This document shows, piece by piece, positions 42,900-53,945 of a stretch of DNA of 64,000 bases. The stretch's first letter is position 1. Every line of letters starts with the position of its first letter. This DNA comes from Rana temporaria. Its lineage: Eukaryota > Chordata > Amphibia > Anura > Ranidae. The stretch spans positions 514,060,695-514,124,694 of the forward strand of contig NC_053490.1 in NCBI RefSeq assembly GCF_905171775.1. The letters are read 5' to 3'. The notes under the pieces were generated by a model. That model had not been told where the DNA came from, searched no databases, and saw nothing but the letters and a program-made list of their open reading frames with translations. The position numbers and the translations under genes are program-made.

Positions 42900-44140
42900 T
42901 CATGTCGAAAGGAAAATAACAATAAAAGGATGCATACGAAAGTCACGCCCGCATATGTAAACAGTGTTCAAATCACACATGTGAGGTATCACCGCGATCA
43001 TCAGAGTGAGAGCAATAATTCTAGCATTAGACCTCCTCTGTAACTCTAACCTGGTAACCGTTATTATTATTTTAAAGCGTCGCCTATGGAGTACTGTAGT
43101 TTGTTGCCATTCCACGAGTGTACGCAATTTCAAAGCGTGACATTTTTCATATCTATTTACTTGGCGTAACATCATCTTGCACATTATACAAATAATTGGG
43201 CTAACTTTACTGTTTAGTTTTTTTTTCAATTCATGAAAGTGTCTTTTTCCCCCAAAAATTGCATTTGAAAGACCACTGCACAAATATCGCGTGACATAAA
43301 ATATTGCAACATTCGCTATTTTATTCTCTAGATTCTCTGCTAAAAAAATATATAATGGCCCAGATTCACATATAATTACATTGCTCCTGGGCAGCGTAAC
43401 GTATGTGATTTACGTTACACCGCCGCAGGTTTACAGCGTTAGTGCCTGATTCTCAGAACACTTACCTGTAAACTTGCGGCGGTGTATCGTAAAAGCGCTC
43501 AGCGCAAGCCCGCCCAATTCAAATGGGGCGAGCACTATTTAAATTAGGCGCGTTCCCGCGCCGAGCGTACTGCGCATGCTCCGTCGGGTAAATTACCCGA
43601 CGTGCATTGTGCTAAATGACGTCGCACCGACGTCATTTGCTTAGACGTTAACGTAAATGGCGTCCAGCGCCAATCACGGACGTCTTACGCAAACGACGTC
43701 GATTTTTTAAATTTCGACGCGGGAACGACGGCCATACTTAACATTGGCTGCGCCTCATAGACCCAGGGGCAACTTTACGCATCGCAAAGGCTACGGAAAC
43801 GTTGTAAATTCTCTGCGTCGAGCGCGCGTACGTTCGGGAATCGTCGTAATTTGCTAATTTACATAAGCGACGGGGAAAACGACGTCGGCGACACCTAGCG
43901 GCGGGAAAAAAAATTGCATTTAAGATCTGACAGCGTAAGAGCCTTACGCCTGTCAGATCTAATGGGTATCTATGCGTAACTGATTCTAAGAATCAGTCGC
44001 ATAGATACCTGGGGCCAGATTAGGACTTACGACGGCGCAAATGGTGTTGCGCCGTCGTAACGCCTTTGAGAATCTGGGCCATAATATTTGGGGGTTCTAA
44101 GTACTTTTCTAGCAAACAATACAGATTTTAACTTGTAAGC
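42900..44140 (-). mobile_element. Inverted fragment of the 39.8-kb TTAA-element subtype, split by M10
   Basis: 42900-43356 and 44081-44140 carry, inverted, the GATCGCGGTGATACCTCA, TACGCAATTTCAAAGCGTGAC, GGCGTAACATCATC and TTTGGGGGTTCTAAGTAC blocks. Non-coding. Confidence 0.6.
43357..44080. mobile_element. CAGATTC-family MITE M10
   Basis: GGCCCAGATTCAC...GAGAATCTGGGCC ends. ATAAT lies on both sides; in this AT-rich host the exact duplication is ambiguous (TAA or ATAAT). The core GCGCATGCTCCGTCGGG and GACGTCGCACCGACGTC are present. Confidence 0.8.
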
Positions 44141-45001
44141 AACAAATGTCAGAAATAGGCTTAGGCATGAAGATAATACAATAATTTATAACTATGGACT
44201 AAAATAAAATAAAAAACACTCATGAAAAATGTGCAACTGAGCACCACATATAATACATGGAAACCAAGGGCAGGCAGAGCACCTCCCAGCACTTCCCTTC
44301 TTCCATTTCCCTTCATTCATGTATTTATCTTTCAACTCTTTGGAGTTAGGAAGAGACTTTTGGTTGATTTATTTATGTAACAATTGTTACTAAAAGAGAA
44401 GTATGACCAAAGCTGTTTTGATTATACTGCCCGTGTGGTTCACGGGAGTTTTGCTCTCCTGTGACTCCGGCCAAAATCCACTGTCGACAGACGCTGCAGA
44501 GCTGCTCCAATCTCTGGATGTATCCCGACAATAATGTCAGGATCCACCCTGATGCCTGACCGGCAGCAGGCTTGGCCTCTCGGTGCACCGCTGGAACCTG
44601 AGACAGCCGCCTCCACAGCCAGTGACCGCTGAAGGGGCAGAGAAAAGAAATGGTGATTGACAGTCACCACTCTTTCCCCTGAGCGAGCCCCAGAACTGTG
44701 CGATCAGCAGTCATGTTGATCGCTCAGTTCTCGGTCTTAGAACTGGCGGGAGACAGATGCATTGAATCAATGCTGCAGCCATATACAGTAGGTAGGTATG
44801 TACTAGAGGTCGACCGATATGGGTTTTTCTCTGGCCGATGCCGATATTTAGAAATCGGGGTGGCCGATGGCCGATATATGTTGCCGATTTTTGCGGCCGA
44901 TATTTTAGGCCGATTTGTTTCTTTTTCCTTCATCTCAGAAAATCTAGGGTGGAGAGGTGGGGAGGAGGTTATTGTTTGGGGTGGAGAGGTGGGGGTGCAG
45001 C
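44141..45001. other. Unassigned DNA, then a 'GGTCGACCGATAT' repeat
   Basis: 44141-44800 has no recognised element. 44803-44925 is a dispersed repeat rich in GCCGATAT motifs (AGAGGTCGACCGATATGG start), probably a DNA-transposon end. Confidence 0.45.
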
Positions 45002-45510
45002 CTATTAATGTCCATCAGTGCCACCTCATTAGTGCCCACCAGTTCAGCTGGTCAGTGTCCATCAGTGTAGCCTGGCAGTGCCACATCAGTGCCGCCTATC
45101 AGTATCCATTAGTGCTCACCAGTGCAGCCTGTCAGTGCAACCTCATCAGTACCCACCAGTGCAGCCCATTAGTGCCACTTTATCAGTGCCCACCAGAGGA
45201 GCCTGTCAGTGCCACCTCATTAGTGCCCACCAGTGCAGCCTATCAGTGTCCATCAGTGCCACCTCATCAGTGCCCATTAGTGCCCACCAGTGCATCACAT
45301 CAGTGCCAACCAGTGCATCACATCAGTCCCATCTCATCAGTGCCCACCAGTATAGCTCATCAGTGCCCACTAGTATAGCTCATCAGTGACCACCAGTACA
45401 GCTCATCAGTGCCCACCAGTACAGTACAGCTCATCAGTGCCCACCAGTCCAGTACAGTTCATCAGTGCCCACCAGTCAAGTACAGTTTATCAGTGCCCAC
45501 CAGTCCAGCT
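45002..45510. repeat. CAGTGCCCACCAG-type minisatellite
   Basis: Irregular units of about 20-40 bp (CATCAGTGCCCACCAGTGCA, GTCAGTGCCACCTCAT). Frames such as 44698-45378 and 45078-45389 are translations of the array. Confidence 0.85.
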
Positions 45511-46004
45511 CAATAATGTCATTCACTGCCACCTTCACCAGCGGAGCGCTCCTGGCTCCGTTCCGTCACTTACTGTATGGGCGCCAGCAGACTCAGACAG
45601 ACACCCCCCCCCCCCCGCCAGCAGACTCAGACAAAAAAAAACGCCAGCACACTCAGCCAGCCAACCCCTCGCCAGCACACTCAGCCAGCCACCCCCCCAT
45701 CCCTGCCTGGCCTGGGAGTTTCTCACTTCTGCCTAATCTTGTCCCATAAGGGGGGGGCACCGAACTGATTCTTTGCCCCGGGTGAAATAATGTCTAGTAT
45801 CCCCACTGGTACTGTCTATAAGAGTACCAGTACCAGCCGTTCTACTCTAATAAAGTAGAACGGCTAGTGGCTAGTGAAGGTGGAGAGGGGGGGCTTGGGT
45901 GGCCGGCAGGGTGCGGGAATTGTCCGGCCGCCATGGGAGAGACCTGTCAATGTGGGCCAGTCTGGATGAAGTCCAGGGCCAAATTTCTGTCCCAGTCCAG
46001 CCCT
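45511..46004. other. Unassigned interval
   Basis: CAGCAGACTCAGACA and CACTCAGCCAGCCA short tandem motifs (45585-45700). Otherwise nothing recognised. Confidence 0.4.
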
Positions 46005-46641
46005 GTCTGGGAGGAACAGGTCTGTCTCACAGACCCAGCTCTAGGGCCCCTGCTACAGGCCAATTTCAATAAAGGACTTAGGTGAATAAAGAGCATCTCC
46101 TCCCAGCAGACTTTTTCCTAAACAGGCCCCCGGATGACAGGAATCATACCTGTCAGCGGTCCGGACACCCGATCCCAGACTGGGATTCTCTCAATAGATT
46201 CTGGAACCCAGCGAAGCACTGGAGTCCCCTTTCTCCTCAGGATGAGGGTCAATGCAGTCTCGAGCTTTGGCCAGGTGGGCTGCGCTGGCGGGGTCCATGG
46301 ATGCGCGTACCCTGAAGGTGGGTACCGCACCTGGAACGGGACCCCGCAAAGTTTTTGGAACACATGACACCTGTCCCAGATATACTCTCCCCCAGCATGC
46401 CCTGCGAGGGAAAAGCTCCTCTAATTGGCTGCTGGGAAAGCTTGCTCTGCCAGAACCCCTCTAGCGCCAACTGCCGGCCAGGAATGGCACTGCATCCCTG
46501 GACCACAGACTGACCCAGTGGATAATTCTGGAATGACAGAGGTCCCGGAATTTGAACAAATCATGAATGGGAGCAACGTAACTCTCCCATTCCCCACTGA
46601 CTTTGGCGTAGTGCCCATGCTGAAAGCAAGGGGGCCCTACA
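46005..46641. mobile_element. Right part of an LTR, second copy
   Basis: It matches the right half of 41009-42371: GTCCATGGATGCG, ATACTCTCCCCCAGCATGCCC, AATTGGCTGCTGGGAAAG, and the end AGGGGGCCCTACA. The left half is lost or diverged. Confidence 0.68.
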
Positions 46642-47243
46642 TTTGTTTTTTTTTTACAAAGGGATATTTATTATAGCAAAAAGTAAAAGACATTGGGGGT
46701 TATTTACTAAAGGCAAATCCACTTTGCACTAAAAGTGCAAAGTGCACTTTAAATTGCAATGAAAGTGCACTTGGAAGTGCAGTCGCTGTAAATCTGAGGG
46801 GTAGATCTGAAATGAGGGGAAGCTCTGCTGATTTAATAATCCAATCATGTGCCAGCTAAAATGCTGTTTTTTAGTTCCCTTGCATGACCCCCTCGGATCA
46901 GCGACTGCACTTCCAAGTGCACTTTCAGTGCAATTTAAAGTGCACTTTGCACTTGTAGTTTGTACTTCTAGTGCAATGTGGAGTTGCCTTTAGTAAATAA
47001 CCCCCATTGTGTTTTTTTCAAAATTGCTGCTCTTTTTTTGTTTATAGCGCAAAAAATTAGAACTGCAGAGGTGATCAAATACCACCAAAAGAAAGCTCTA
47101 TTTGTGGGGAAAAAAGGACGTCAATTTTTGTTTGGGTACAGCGTCGCTTGACCACGCAATTGTCAGTTAAAGCGACGCAGTGCTGTATCGCAAAAAATGG
47201 CCCTGGTCATTGAGCAGCCAAATCTTCTGGGGCTGAAGTGGTT
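46642..47243. mobile_element. CCACTT-type element fragment with nested MITE
   Basis: The sequence on both sides of 46695-47005 matches the AAGTAAAA..CAAAATTG..TTTATAGCGCAAAAAAT interior. The right end is GAAGTGG-TTAA (47234-47244). Confidence 0.7.
46695..47005. mobile_element. PIF/Harbinger-like MITE
   Basis: 311 bp with GGGGGTTATTTACTAAAGGC terminal inverted repeats flanked by ATT (46692-46694, 47006-47008). The subterminal TTTGCACT/AGTGCAAA segments are also inverted. The GGGGTTATTTACTAAA end resembles frog Harbinger ends as I recall them. Confidence 0.85.
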
Positions 47244-47244
47244 A

Positions 47245-47812
47245 AACGAATTCTTCTCATCCTATATGCAGATAAAGATTTGCAAAGTATTCTTAAATGT
47301 GGATGTCATTTCTCAAGCAGAAGGGCACCCATGCTTGGCAATATGTTGTCCCCTAGTTTGTTTTGCTCCTCAGATCTTTCTAAAACACCTACTTGGTTGT
47401 CAATTGTGGTTTCCTATATGTGCAGATATAACACATGCAAATAGTGTAGGGGCATAACAATAGCACATCTGTCACTTCCTTTTCAAATGACAAAGCATAA
47501 AAAATGAGTAGACATTAACTCCACTTCTAAATCTGCTGTATATGTCATTGAATGTAGCACATGCAATGTCCAGTACGTTCAATGTACTATTCACTCCTTA
47601 AAAATTTGAGAAACAGAACATTTTAATGATAATAACAACATAAATGCAAAAAATATATCCAACATTTCGAAACACTTGCGTTGAAATGCATGACAATTTC
47701 TCTTTTTTTCCCTCATTAAACAGATTACCAAACCTTTGAGAGGAGGAGATACGCCTCACTACAACGTGAGGTGTGGTGGATACACACCCTTAACACAAGG
47801 GCATTTCAAGGC
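47245..47812 (+). pseudogene. Penelope-like element 3' fragment with GIY-YIG endonuclease region
   Basis: The plus strand shows, in two or more frames: ILYADKDLQSIL and RRAPMLGNMLSPSLF (the connector after RT), VYVIECSTCNVQYV (GIY-YIG core, with Y..E.....QY), an HF block near 47610-47650, and a C-terminal LQREVWWIHTLNTRAFQGL near 47755-47810. This order is the PLE C-terminus. Frameshifts and a stop after SLKI show decay. GIY-YIG would nick target DNA in a live element. It may or may not be the family of the PLE at 1-9778. Confidence 0.72.
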
Positions 47813-48110
47813 TTAAAGGGGTTGTAAAGGTAAAAAAATGTCCCCCTAAATAGCTTCCTTTACCTTAGTGCAGTCCTCCTTCACTTACCTCATCCTTCCA
47901 TTTTGCTTTTAAATGTCCTTATTTCTTCTGAGAAATCCTCACTTCCTGTTCTTCTGTCTGTAACTCCACACAGTAATGCAAGGCTTTCTCCCTGGTGTGG
48001 AGTGTCGTGCTCGCCTCCTCCCTTGAGGGGGGAGGGGGCGAGCAGGAGAGCCGGGACACCCACTAACACACAGCTCCTTTCTCTATCTGCAATGTAGAGA
48101 GCGGCAGTGT
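47813..48110. mobile_element. TTAA MITE left end (Kolobok/T2-like)
   Basis: TTAA-AGGGGTTGTAAAGGT at 47813 matches the 23095 family end. The right terminus was not found. Confidence 0.6.
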
Positions 48111-48640
48111 GCTACGTTTACCTTCCTGTGTACCGTTTTTGGCTCGTCCCTGAACTTTTGCCTGTCCCTCGGTTACCCTTGTCTGCCTGTTGCCCTGACC
48201 TCGGCTTACCCATCACTATCACTTGTCCTGGTTGCTGCTTCCCCTCTCTCCCTGCGGAGTGTGACCTAGGGGATCCCAGGGGTCGCGACCTTGATCCAGC
48301 TGCAGCAAAGGCCATCCTCACCACTAGAGGCTCTGATGAACACAAAGCTGGGTCTTAGACTCCGCGCCCTGGGGAATCTTGGGCTCACGCTTCCTTTCTA
48401 ATTGCAGCAGTCGGCTATAGGGTTCACTACCCTGTGGTGCATCCCTGACCCCAACAGTGTGCACTTGTCACCTGGCCACAGGTGACCTGACACCTGCATT
48501 CTGAGTGCAACACACTCCTTAACCCTGCATTCTGACTCAGAATGCAGGGTTAAGGAGAGTGTTGCACTCAGAATGTAGGGTTCACCAGTGCATTATGCTC
48601 AGAATGTAGGGTTCGCCAGTTCATTGTTCTCAGAAAAAGC
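48111..48640. other. Unassigned DNA with a 40-bp-arm hairpin
   Basis: 48497-48575 is an inverted repeat (CATTCTGAGTGCAACAC, ACTCCTTAACCCTGCATTCT and its mirror) with at most one or two mismatches. 48111-48480 looks like an old repeat of unknown class. Confidence 0.5.
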
Positions 48641-48939
48641 ACCAAAAGCACATTTGATCCTAAGAGAAGATACCCGAAGAACATTCAACCCTCAGACAAA
48701 GTACCCTAAGAACCTTCAATCCTAAGAAAAGGTACCTTAAGAACATTCAATCTTAAGAGAAAATACTATAAGGACATTCAACCCTAAAACAAGTACCATT
48801 CTGACTGTGGGACAATGGCCCTCCATTGCGCTATTAATGGAGACCACAGGCCCCTTCTGTCTGACATTCTGGAGTGCTTTGCAACTCCACCATTTTCTCC
48901 AGTCCTTACCAAATCTACAAAGATTTGGTTGACACCTAA

Positions 48940-50014
48940 CCACCCTTGAGGAATATTGCTCAGATCACGAAACTCTACCGCAAGTGCTCTCGAAAATGTA
49001 CAGCCTATTGATCACCCCTCAGGCACAGCCATGCCTGCCAGTTATGATGAAGTGGGAAGCAGAACTGAACCGCACATTCACACTAGGCCAACAACGAACT
49101 ATTATCCGATTCTCGTTAAAATCGTCCATCAGTACCAAAATTAAGGAAACAAATTTCAAAATCCTGAGGAGGTGGTATCGTACACCTATTTTTCCCCAAC
49201 ATAGACAACCATTGTTGGAGGTGTCAGAAGGAGGAATGAAGGATGTTGCTCATCTTCTGGACATGCCCAAAGATAACACATTTTTGGAAGGAAGTTCGGA
49301 ATATTATTCAAAGATTTACTGATCTTGAGATTCTTGACGATCCCGCCTTTTTCTTGATACTTGCTACGTCTATCCCAGCAAAAACTTATAAAAAGTCAAT
49401 TATCTGCCACCTGCTAAACGCTGCCAAGCCTTGCATCCCCCTTAACTGGAAAAATCTGCAGCCTCCAACTATCAGCTGTTGGCTACACAAAGTAGAAGAA
49501 ATAAATAAGATGGAGAATCTAATACTTTCAGCAAAGCACAAACACGAAAAATACTCCAAGCTTTGGCGGCTATAAAATATCTTGTCCTCTCTGATGAAGG
49601 GATAGTTATGTTTGGGTCATAAACACCATAAACTAGGCTAACTGTCTTGGTTGTTCCTCTTCACTACCCCAGGATTCACATACAACTATAACCCCCCACC
49701 CCCCCTCTGTGCTTCTGGTCTCTTCCAATCTTTTCTATTTTCTCTTCTTTAATCTTTTCTTACTGTGTAAACGGAAAAGGACGCAGGCAGCTCCTTATTA
49801 CATGCTTAGTGGTTAATTTCCTAGACATTAAAATAACATGCTATTCTCAACTGAAATGCATTCTGGTGGTGTTACGGATATTTTGAGTTGGTTTTATGGT
49901 TTAGAGAAGGTCATATGCAATTTATTTAAATGTATTGTATCTTATACACTGTCGGTGTAATGCCTTGGAACTGCCTCCTGTGGTTTAAATAAAACATTTG
50001 AAAAAAATAAAAAG
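48940..50014 (+). pseudogene. Tx1/L1-clade LINE 3' end with poly-A-like tail
   Basis: The plus strand has degenerate ORF2 C-terminal motifs: KILRRWYRTP, CPKITHFWKEV, SIICHLLNAAKPCIPLNW and HEKYSKLWRL. They parallel the 17657-19341 fragment (INAAKLCIPVKW). An about 440-bp 3' UTR and a tail ending AAAAAAATAAAAAG near 50014 follow. Frameshifts near 49243 and a 5' truncation at about 48940 make it non-functional. The 5' boundary is approximate. Confidence 0.78.
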
Positions 50015-50017
50015 TAC

Positions 50018-50540
50018 TGTAGCGCTACCCCAGAAGGACCTGCTGGTTAGATTTGGGATTGGCGTGTTTAAGTTACCTCTTACTGTGTCTAGGGGTGATG
50101 GTAGTTCTGAGAGAAATAACAGAGTGTCCAGGACCGTTAGTTGACGTTTTTCAGATGCTTTATTTTTCCAGTCCAACACGACCAACATGTAACTTGAGGT
50201 AGACAGGATAGGTGGGTGAAGGAAGAGCAACTTCACAGTATCAGGCTATGGATAATAAAGGCAGTCCTGCCTTTAGCAATGGTATTTACACGCGTCGCCA
50301 CTCCAGCCGGAGTGGGTGAAGTGCCTCTGGACAGACCTCTCTCACAGGCCTGGCAGCCAGAGCGCCACTTAAAGCTTCTGGGAAAGGAAAACAAGTCTCT
50401 GCCACAGACTTGGCTCTGAATTAGATTTGAACGTTCAGATGAGGCCTCTGCCACAGGCCTAGTGCTTAGAAGTTAGGACGGTAGAGCAAATCCTCCAAGT
50501 ATGTTCTTTGGGGTCACCGACTGACAGCTTGAATGCGACC
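50018..50540. mobile_element. Left part of the LTR family
   Basis: It starts TGTAGCGCTACCCCAGAAGG and stays collinear with 41009-41830 (GGGATTGGCGTGTTTAAGTTACC, GTCGCCACTCCAGCCGGAGTGG, CCGACTGACAGCT) without the expanded minisatellite. The right part is missing. Confidence 0.68.
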
Positions 50541-50668
50541 AGTTTTAGTGCTTTTTCCATTTTGCAGATTTGCATTACAGTCCATTTAACATGGTTTCCT
50601 ATGGAACACGTTCTGTAGTGCAAATCTGCAAAATGCAAAAAGCCCTAAAAATGCATAGGTGTGAATCC
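50541..50668. repeat. Small inverted-repeat element
   Basis: CATTTTGCAGATTTGCA and TGCAAATCTGCAAAATG arms, with TTTTAGTGCTTTTT and AAAAAGCCCTAAAA outside, form a MITE-like hairpin of about 125 bp. Confidence 0.65.
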
Positions 50669-50693
50669 AGCCTAAGAACATTCAATCATAAAG

Positions 50694-50912
50694 CAAAATT
50701 AGTAAATCTTCAACAAGAGAGTCTTTTTGTTCACTAAAGCAACGCTAGTTGTCACTATTCAAAATGTGACCCCTCTTTCCTATGAAAGTCCATTAGACAA
50801 ATAGTTCTGGAGAGAAAGGAATGTTTCAGAGTCCAGTTGAAGTATTTATGGGATATGGTGTATCCCATATATACTCTCTTGTTGTAGATTTACTCCCGGT
50901 AATTTTGCTTTA
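50694..50912. repeat. Inverted-repeat element (MITE-like)
   Basis: Arms of about 35 bp (GCAAAATTA-GTAAATCTTCAACAAGAGAG and its mirror CTCTCTTGTTGTAGATTTAC...TAATTTTGC). No clear target duplication. 50913-51060 is unassigned. Confidence 0.65.
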
Positions 50913-51417
50913 TGTTTGTATGTATTTTAAGCGGCTGCTTACTGATTTACTTGAATCACAAATGGTAACATTTAGTTATTTATAATCTGTTTTAAATTAT
51001 CCATTTAATCCATAGCGTTGAGATAGTGAGAGAAGGCCGTGAATTTCACTATATATTTTTGTAAGAACATTCAATCCTAAGAAAAAGTACCATAAGAACA
51101 TTTGTTTCTTAGAGAAGATACCCTAAAACCATTCAACCTTCAGAAAAAGTTCCATAAGAACATTTGCTCCTAAGAGAAGATGCCCTAAAAACATTCAACC
51201 CTCAGACAAAGTACCCTAAGGACCTTCAACCCTAAGAGAAAATACCATATGAACATTCATTTCAAAGAAAAATTATCATAAGAACATTTGTTTCTAAGAG
51301 AAGATACCCTAAAAACATTCAATCCTAAGAAAAAGTACCATAAGAACATTTGATCCTAAGAGAAGATACCCTAAAAACATTCAACCCTCAAAGTACCTTA
51401 AGAACCTTCAACCCTAA

Positions 51418-51686
51418 GGCCTTGTACACACGACCGAGAAACTCGACAGGCGAAACACATCGTTTTGCTCGTCGAGTTCCTTGTGAAGCCGTTGAGAAAC
51501 TTGACAAGCCAATTTTCTCCATTCCCGTCAAGGAAATAGAGAACATGCTTTCTTTTTGGCTCGTCGCGTTTCTCGACAGTTTCCTCGACGAAAATGTACA
51601 CACGACCGGTTTCCTCGGCAAAAAAATATCTCCCAGCAAGTTTCTTGCTGGTTTTTGCCGAGAAACTCGGTCGTGTGTATGAGGCC
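51418..51686. mobile_element. GTACACAC-family MITE H2
   Basis: 269 bp, ends GGCCTTGTACACACGACCGA and GGTCGTGTGTATGAGGCC, flanked by TAA (51415-51417, 51687-51689). Neighbouring array units show the unfilled CCTTCAACCCTAAGAGAAAA site (51225-51245). Confidence 0.88.
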
Positions 51687-51779
51687 TAAGAGAAAATACC
51701 ATAAAACATTTGATCAGAGGAAAAAAAGCACAAAGAATATTTGATCCTAAGAAAAAATACCGTAAAAACTTTTGATCCA

Positions 51780-52140
51780 AAGGCTGCATTTACACCTGAG
51801 CAAATAGTAACCACAGCGTATTCCATGTTATTTTGAAGAGTGTTTTTCAGGTGTATTATAGGTGTATATCAAGCATCAGTAGTTTTTTTTCCCCTGCCTG
51901 TGGAATGGGAGGAGGGCAGTTTTATAGGAGGAGACAAATTCTTCAGGTATAAAAACAAGCACAAAAACACATCACGTGTTTACAGGAGTACACAATAAAA
52001 AAAGCTCATGTACTTTTTTTCGAGCATAAGGCGACTGAACATATAAGTGTAAATATGCATAATTTGAAAGAATGTGATTCTGCCGCAGTTAGAGGAAACA
52101 AGCAGAAAATCGCTTAATTGTGAATGGGGGCTAAAAGTAA
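51780..52140. repeat. Dispersed/duplicated block, copy 1
   Basis: It starts GCTGCATTTACACCTGAGC and includes ACCACAGCGTATTC and AAGCTCATGTACTTTTTT. Copy 2 is at 53528-53945 with substitutions and indels. Both copies follow array units, so array plus block was probably duplicated together. Confidence 0.7.
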
Positions 52141-52221
52141 ATAGAAAATATGCCCTAAGAACATTCAATCATAAAACAAAATACCCCAAGAACATTCAAC
52201 CCTCGGACAAAGTACCCAAAG

Positions 52222-52926
52222 AACTAGGGATGAGCTTTATGACTCGAACATTGGCTGTTCACCCGTTCGCCGAACATCAAACAATTTGGGGTGTTTGCGG
52301 CAAATTCGAAAAGCCGCGAAACACCCTTTATGGGAGAAATCTAAAGTGCTAATTTTAAAGGTTAATATGCAAGTTGTTGTCATAAAAAGGGTTTGGGGAC
52401 CGGGTCCTGCCCCAGGGGACATGTATCAATGCAAAAAAAAAAGTTTCAAAAACTGAAGTTTTTTTGGGAGCAGTGATTTTAATAATGCTTAAAGTGAAAC
52501 AATAAAAGTGAAATATTCCTTTAAATTTTATACCGGGGGGGGGGGGTATATAGTATGCCTGTAAAGTAGCGCATGTTTCCCATGTTTATAACAGTCTCCA
52601 CACAAAATTACATTTCTAAAGGAAAAATTTCATTCAAAACTACTCATGGCTATAATGAATTGTCGGGTCCTGGCAATACAGATACAAGTCATTAAAAGTC
52701 ATTGAAAAAATAAATAAATAAATGCGTGGCGGTCCCCCCAAATTCCATCACCAGGCCCTTCAGGTCTGATATGGATTTTATGGGGAACTCCACGCCAAAA
52801 TTGAAAAAAAAAATGGAGTGGGGTTCCCCTCAAAATTCCATACAAGACCCTTATCTGAGCACACAACCTGGCAGGAATGAGCGCCCCCCCCCCCCCCGAA
52901 CCATACCAGGCCACATGTGTGTATAA
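52222..52926. repeat. 'TAGGGATGAGC' repeat, copy A
   Basis: It shares long collinear sequence with 63008-63590: TAGGGATGAGCTT, CAATTTGGGGTGTTTGCGGC, CTAAAGTGCTAATTTTAAAG, CAGGCCCTTCAGGTCTG. Probably a DNA transposon. Frames in it (for example 52699-53031 minus) have no recognisable domain. Confidence 0.7.
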
Positions 52927-53338
52927 GGCCCTGTACACACGATCAGTCCATCCGATGAGAACGGTCCGAAGGACCATTTTCATTGGTTCACCGACGAAGC
53001 AGACTGATGGTCTGATGTGCCTACACACCATCAGTTAAAAAAACGATTGTGTCAGAACGCGGTGACGTAAAACACAACGACGTGCTGAGAAAAATGAAGT
53101 TCAATGCTTCCAAGCATTCGTCGACTTAATTCTGAGCATGCGCGGGTTTTGAACTGATGCTTTTGCATACTAACCGTTGGTTTTGACCGATCGGTTAGGC
53201 GTCCATTGGTTCAATTTTAAAGTAAGTTCTAAATTATGCGACCGAAGGATAACGGACTGATGGGGCCCACACACGGTCGGTTTGTACTGATGAAACTGTC
53301 CGTTTTCATCGGTTTTGTCCGGCCGTGTGTACAAGGCC
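52927..53338. mobile_element. GTACACAC-family MITE H3, longer subtype
   Basis: 412 bp, ends GGCCCTGTACACACGATCAG and CCGGCCGTGTGTACAAGGCC. The flanks are TAA (left) and TTA (right), consistent with a diverged 3-bp duplication. It carries GCGGTGACGTAAAACACAACG and GAGCATGCGCGGGTTT, shared with H4. Confidence 0.8.
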
Positions 53339-53527
53339 TTAGAGATAATACCCTAAGAACATTCAAACCTAAGTTAAAGTACCCTAAGAACATTTGATCC
53401 TACAAGAAATACCTCAAGAACATTCAATCCTAAGAGAAAATATACTAAAAACATTAGATCAAAGGGAAAAAAACATGAAGAATATTTGATCCTAAAGAGA
53501 AAATAACATAAGAACTTTCGATCCAAA

Positions 53528-53945
53528 GCCTGCATTCACACCTGAGCAAAACCTAACCACAGCGTATTCAATGTTATTTTTTTTTCAGGTGTATTATAGG
53601 TGTTTTGCATGGATATCAAACTTCAGAAAGTTTTTTTTTTTTTTTTTTTATCCTGTGCCCGTGGAATGGGAGGGGAGCAGTCCTATAGGAAAAGAGAAGA
53701 TTTCTTCAGGGATAATAAAACAAGCACAAAAACTAGCACAAAACATAGGTATCGTGCATTTACAGGAGTTCCACTAGAAGTCTTTGGGAACAAAAACACC
53801 TGAGTACACAAAAAGCTCATGTACTTTTTTGAACAAAGGGCGACACGTGTGAATAAGTATAAGCGTAATTTAAAGAATGAGATTCTGCATAGCCAGCCGC
53901 AATTAAACGAAATGAGCAGCAAACTGGTGAACTGGGAGCTAAAGT
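53528..53945. repeat. Dispersed/duplicated block, copy 2
   Basis: Counterpart of 51780-52140 with an additional T-run (53628-53650). Frames here contain poly-Phe from that run and are not genes. Confidence 0.7.

Larger units (their letters stand above)
48640..53530. repeat. Degenerate about 32-bp tandem array, dispersed by insertions
   Basis: Units resemble AAGAACATTCAATCCTAAGA followed by AAAAGTACCAT. They occupy 48640-48800, 50665-50693, 51060-51417, 51687-51785, 52150-52222 and 53342-53530. Between them lie a LINE, an LTR, several MITEs and a duplicated non-array block. The array is probably older than all of these insertions. Confidence 0.8.

Noticed and set aside
44698..45389. 226-codon ORF
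   Set aside because: It runs from unassigned DNA into the CAGTGCCCACC minisatellite, which supplies most of its length.
48640..53530. CRISPR-like spacing of about 32-bp repeats
   Set aside because: Units are contiguous and degenerate with no unique spacers, in a vertebrate context.
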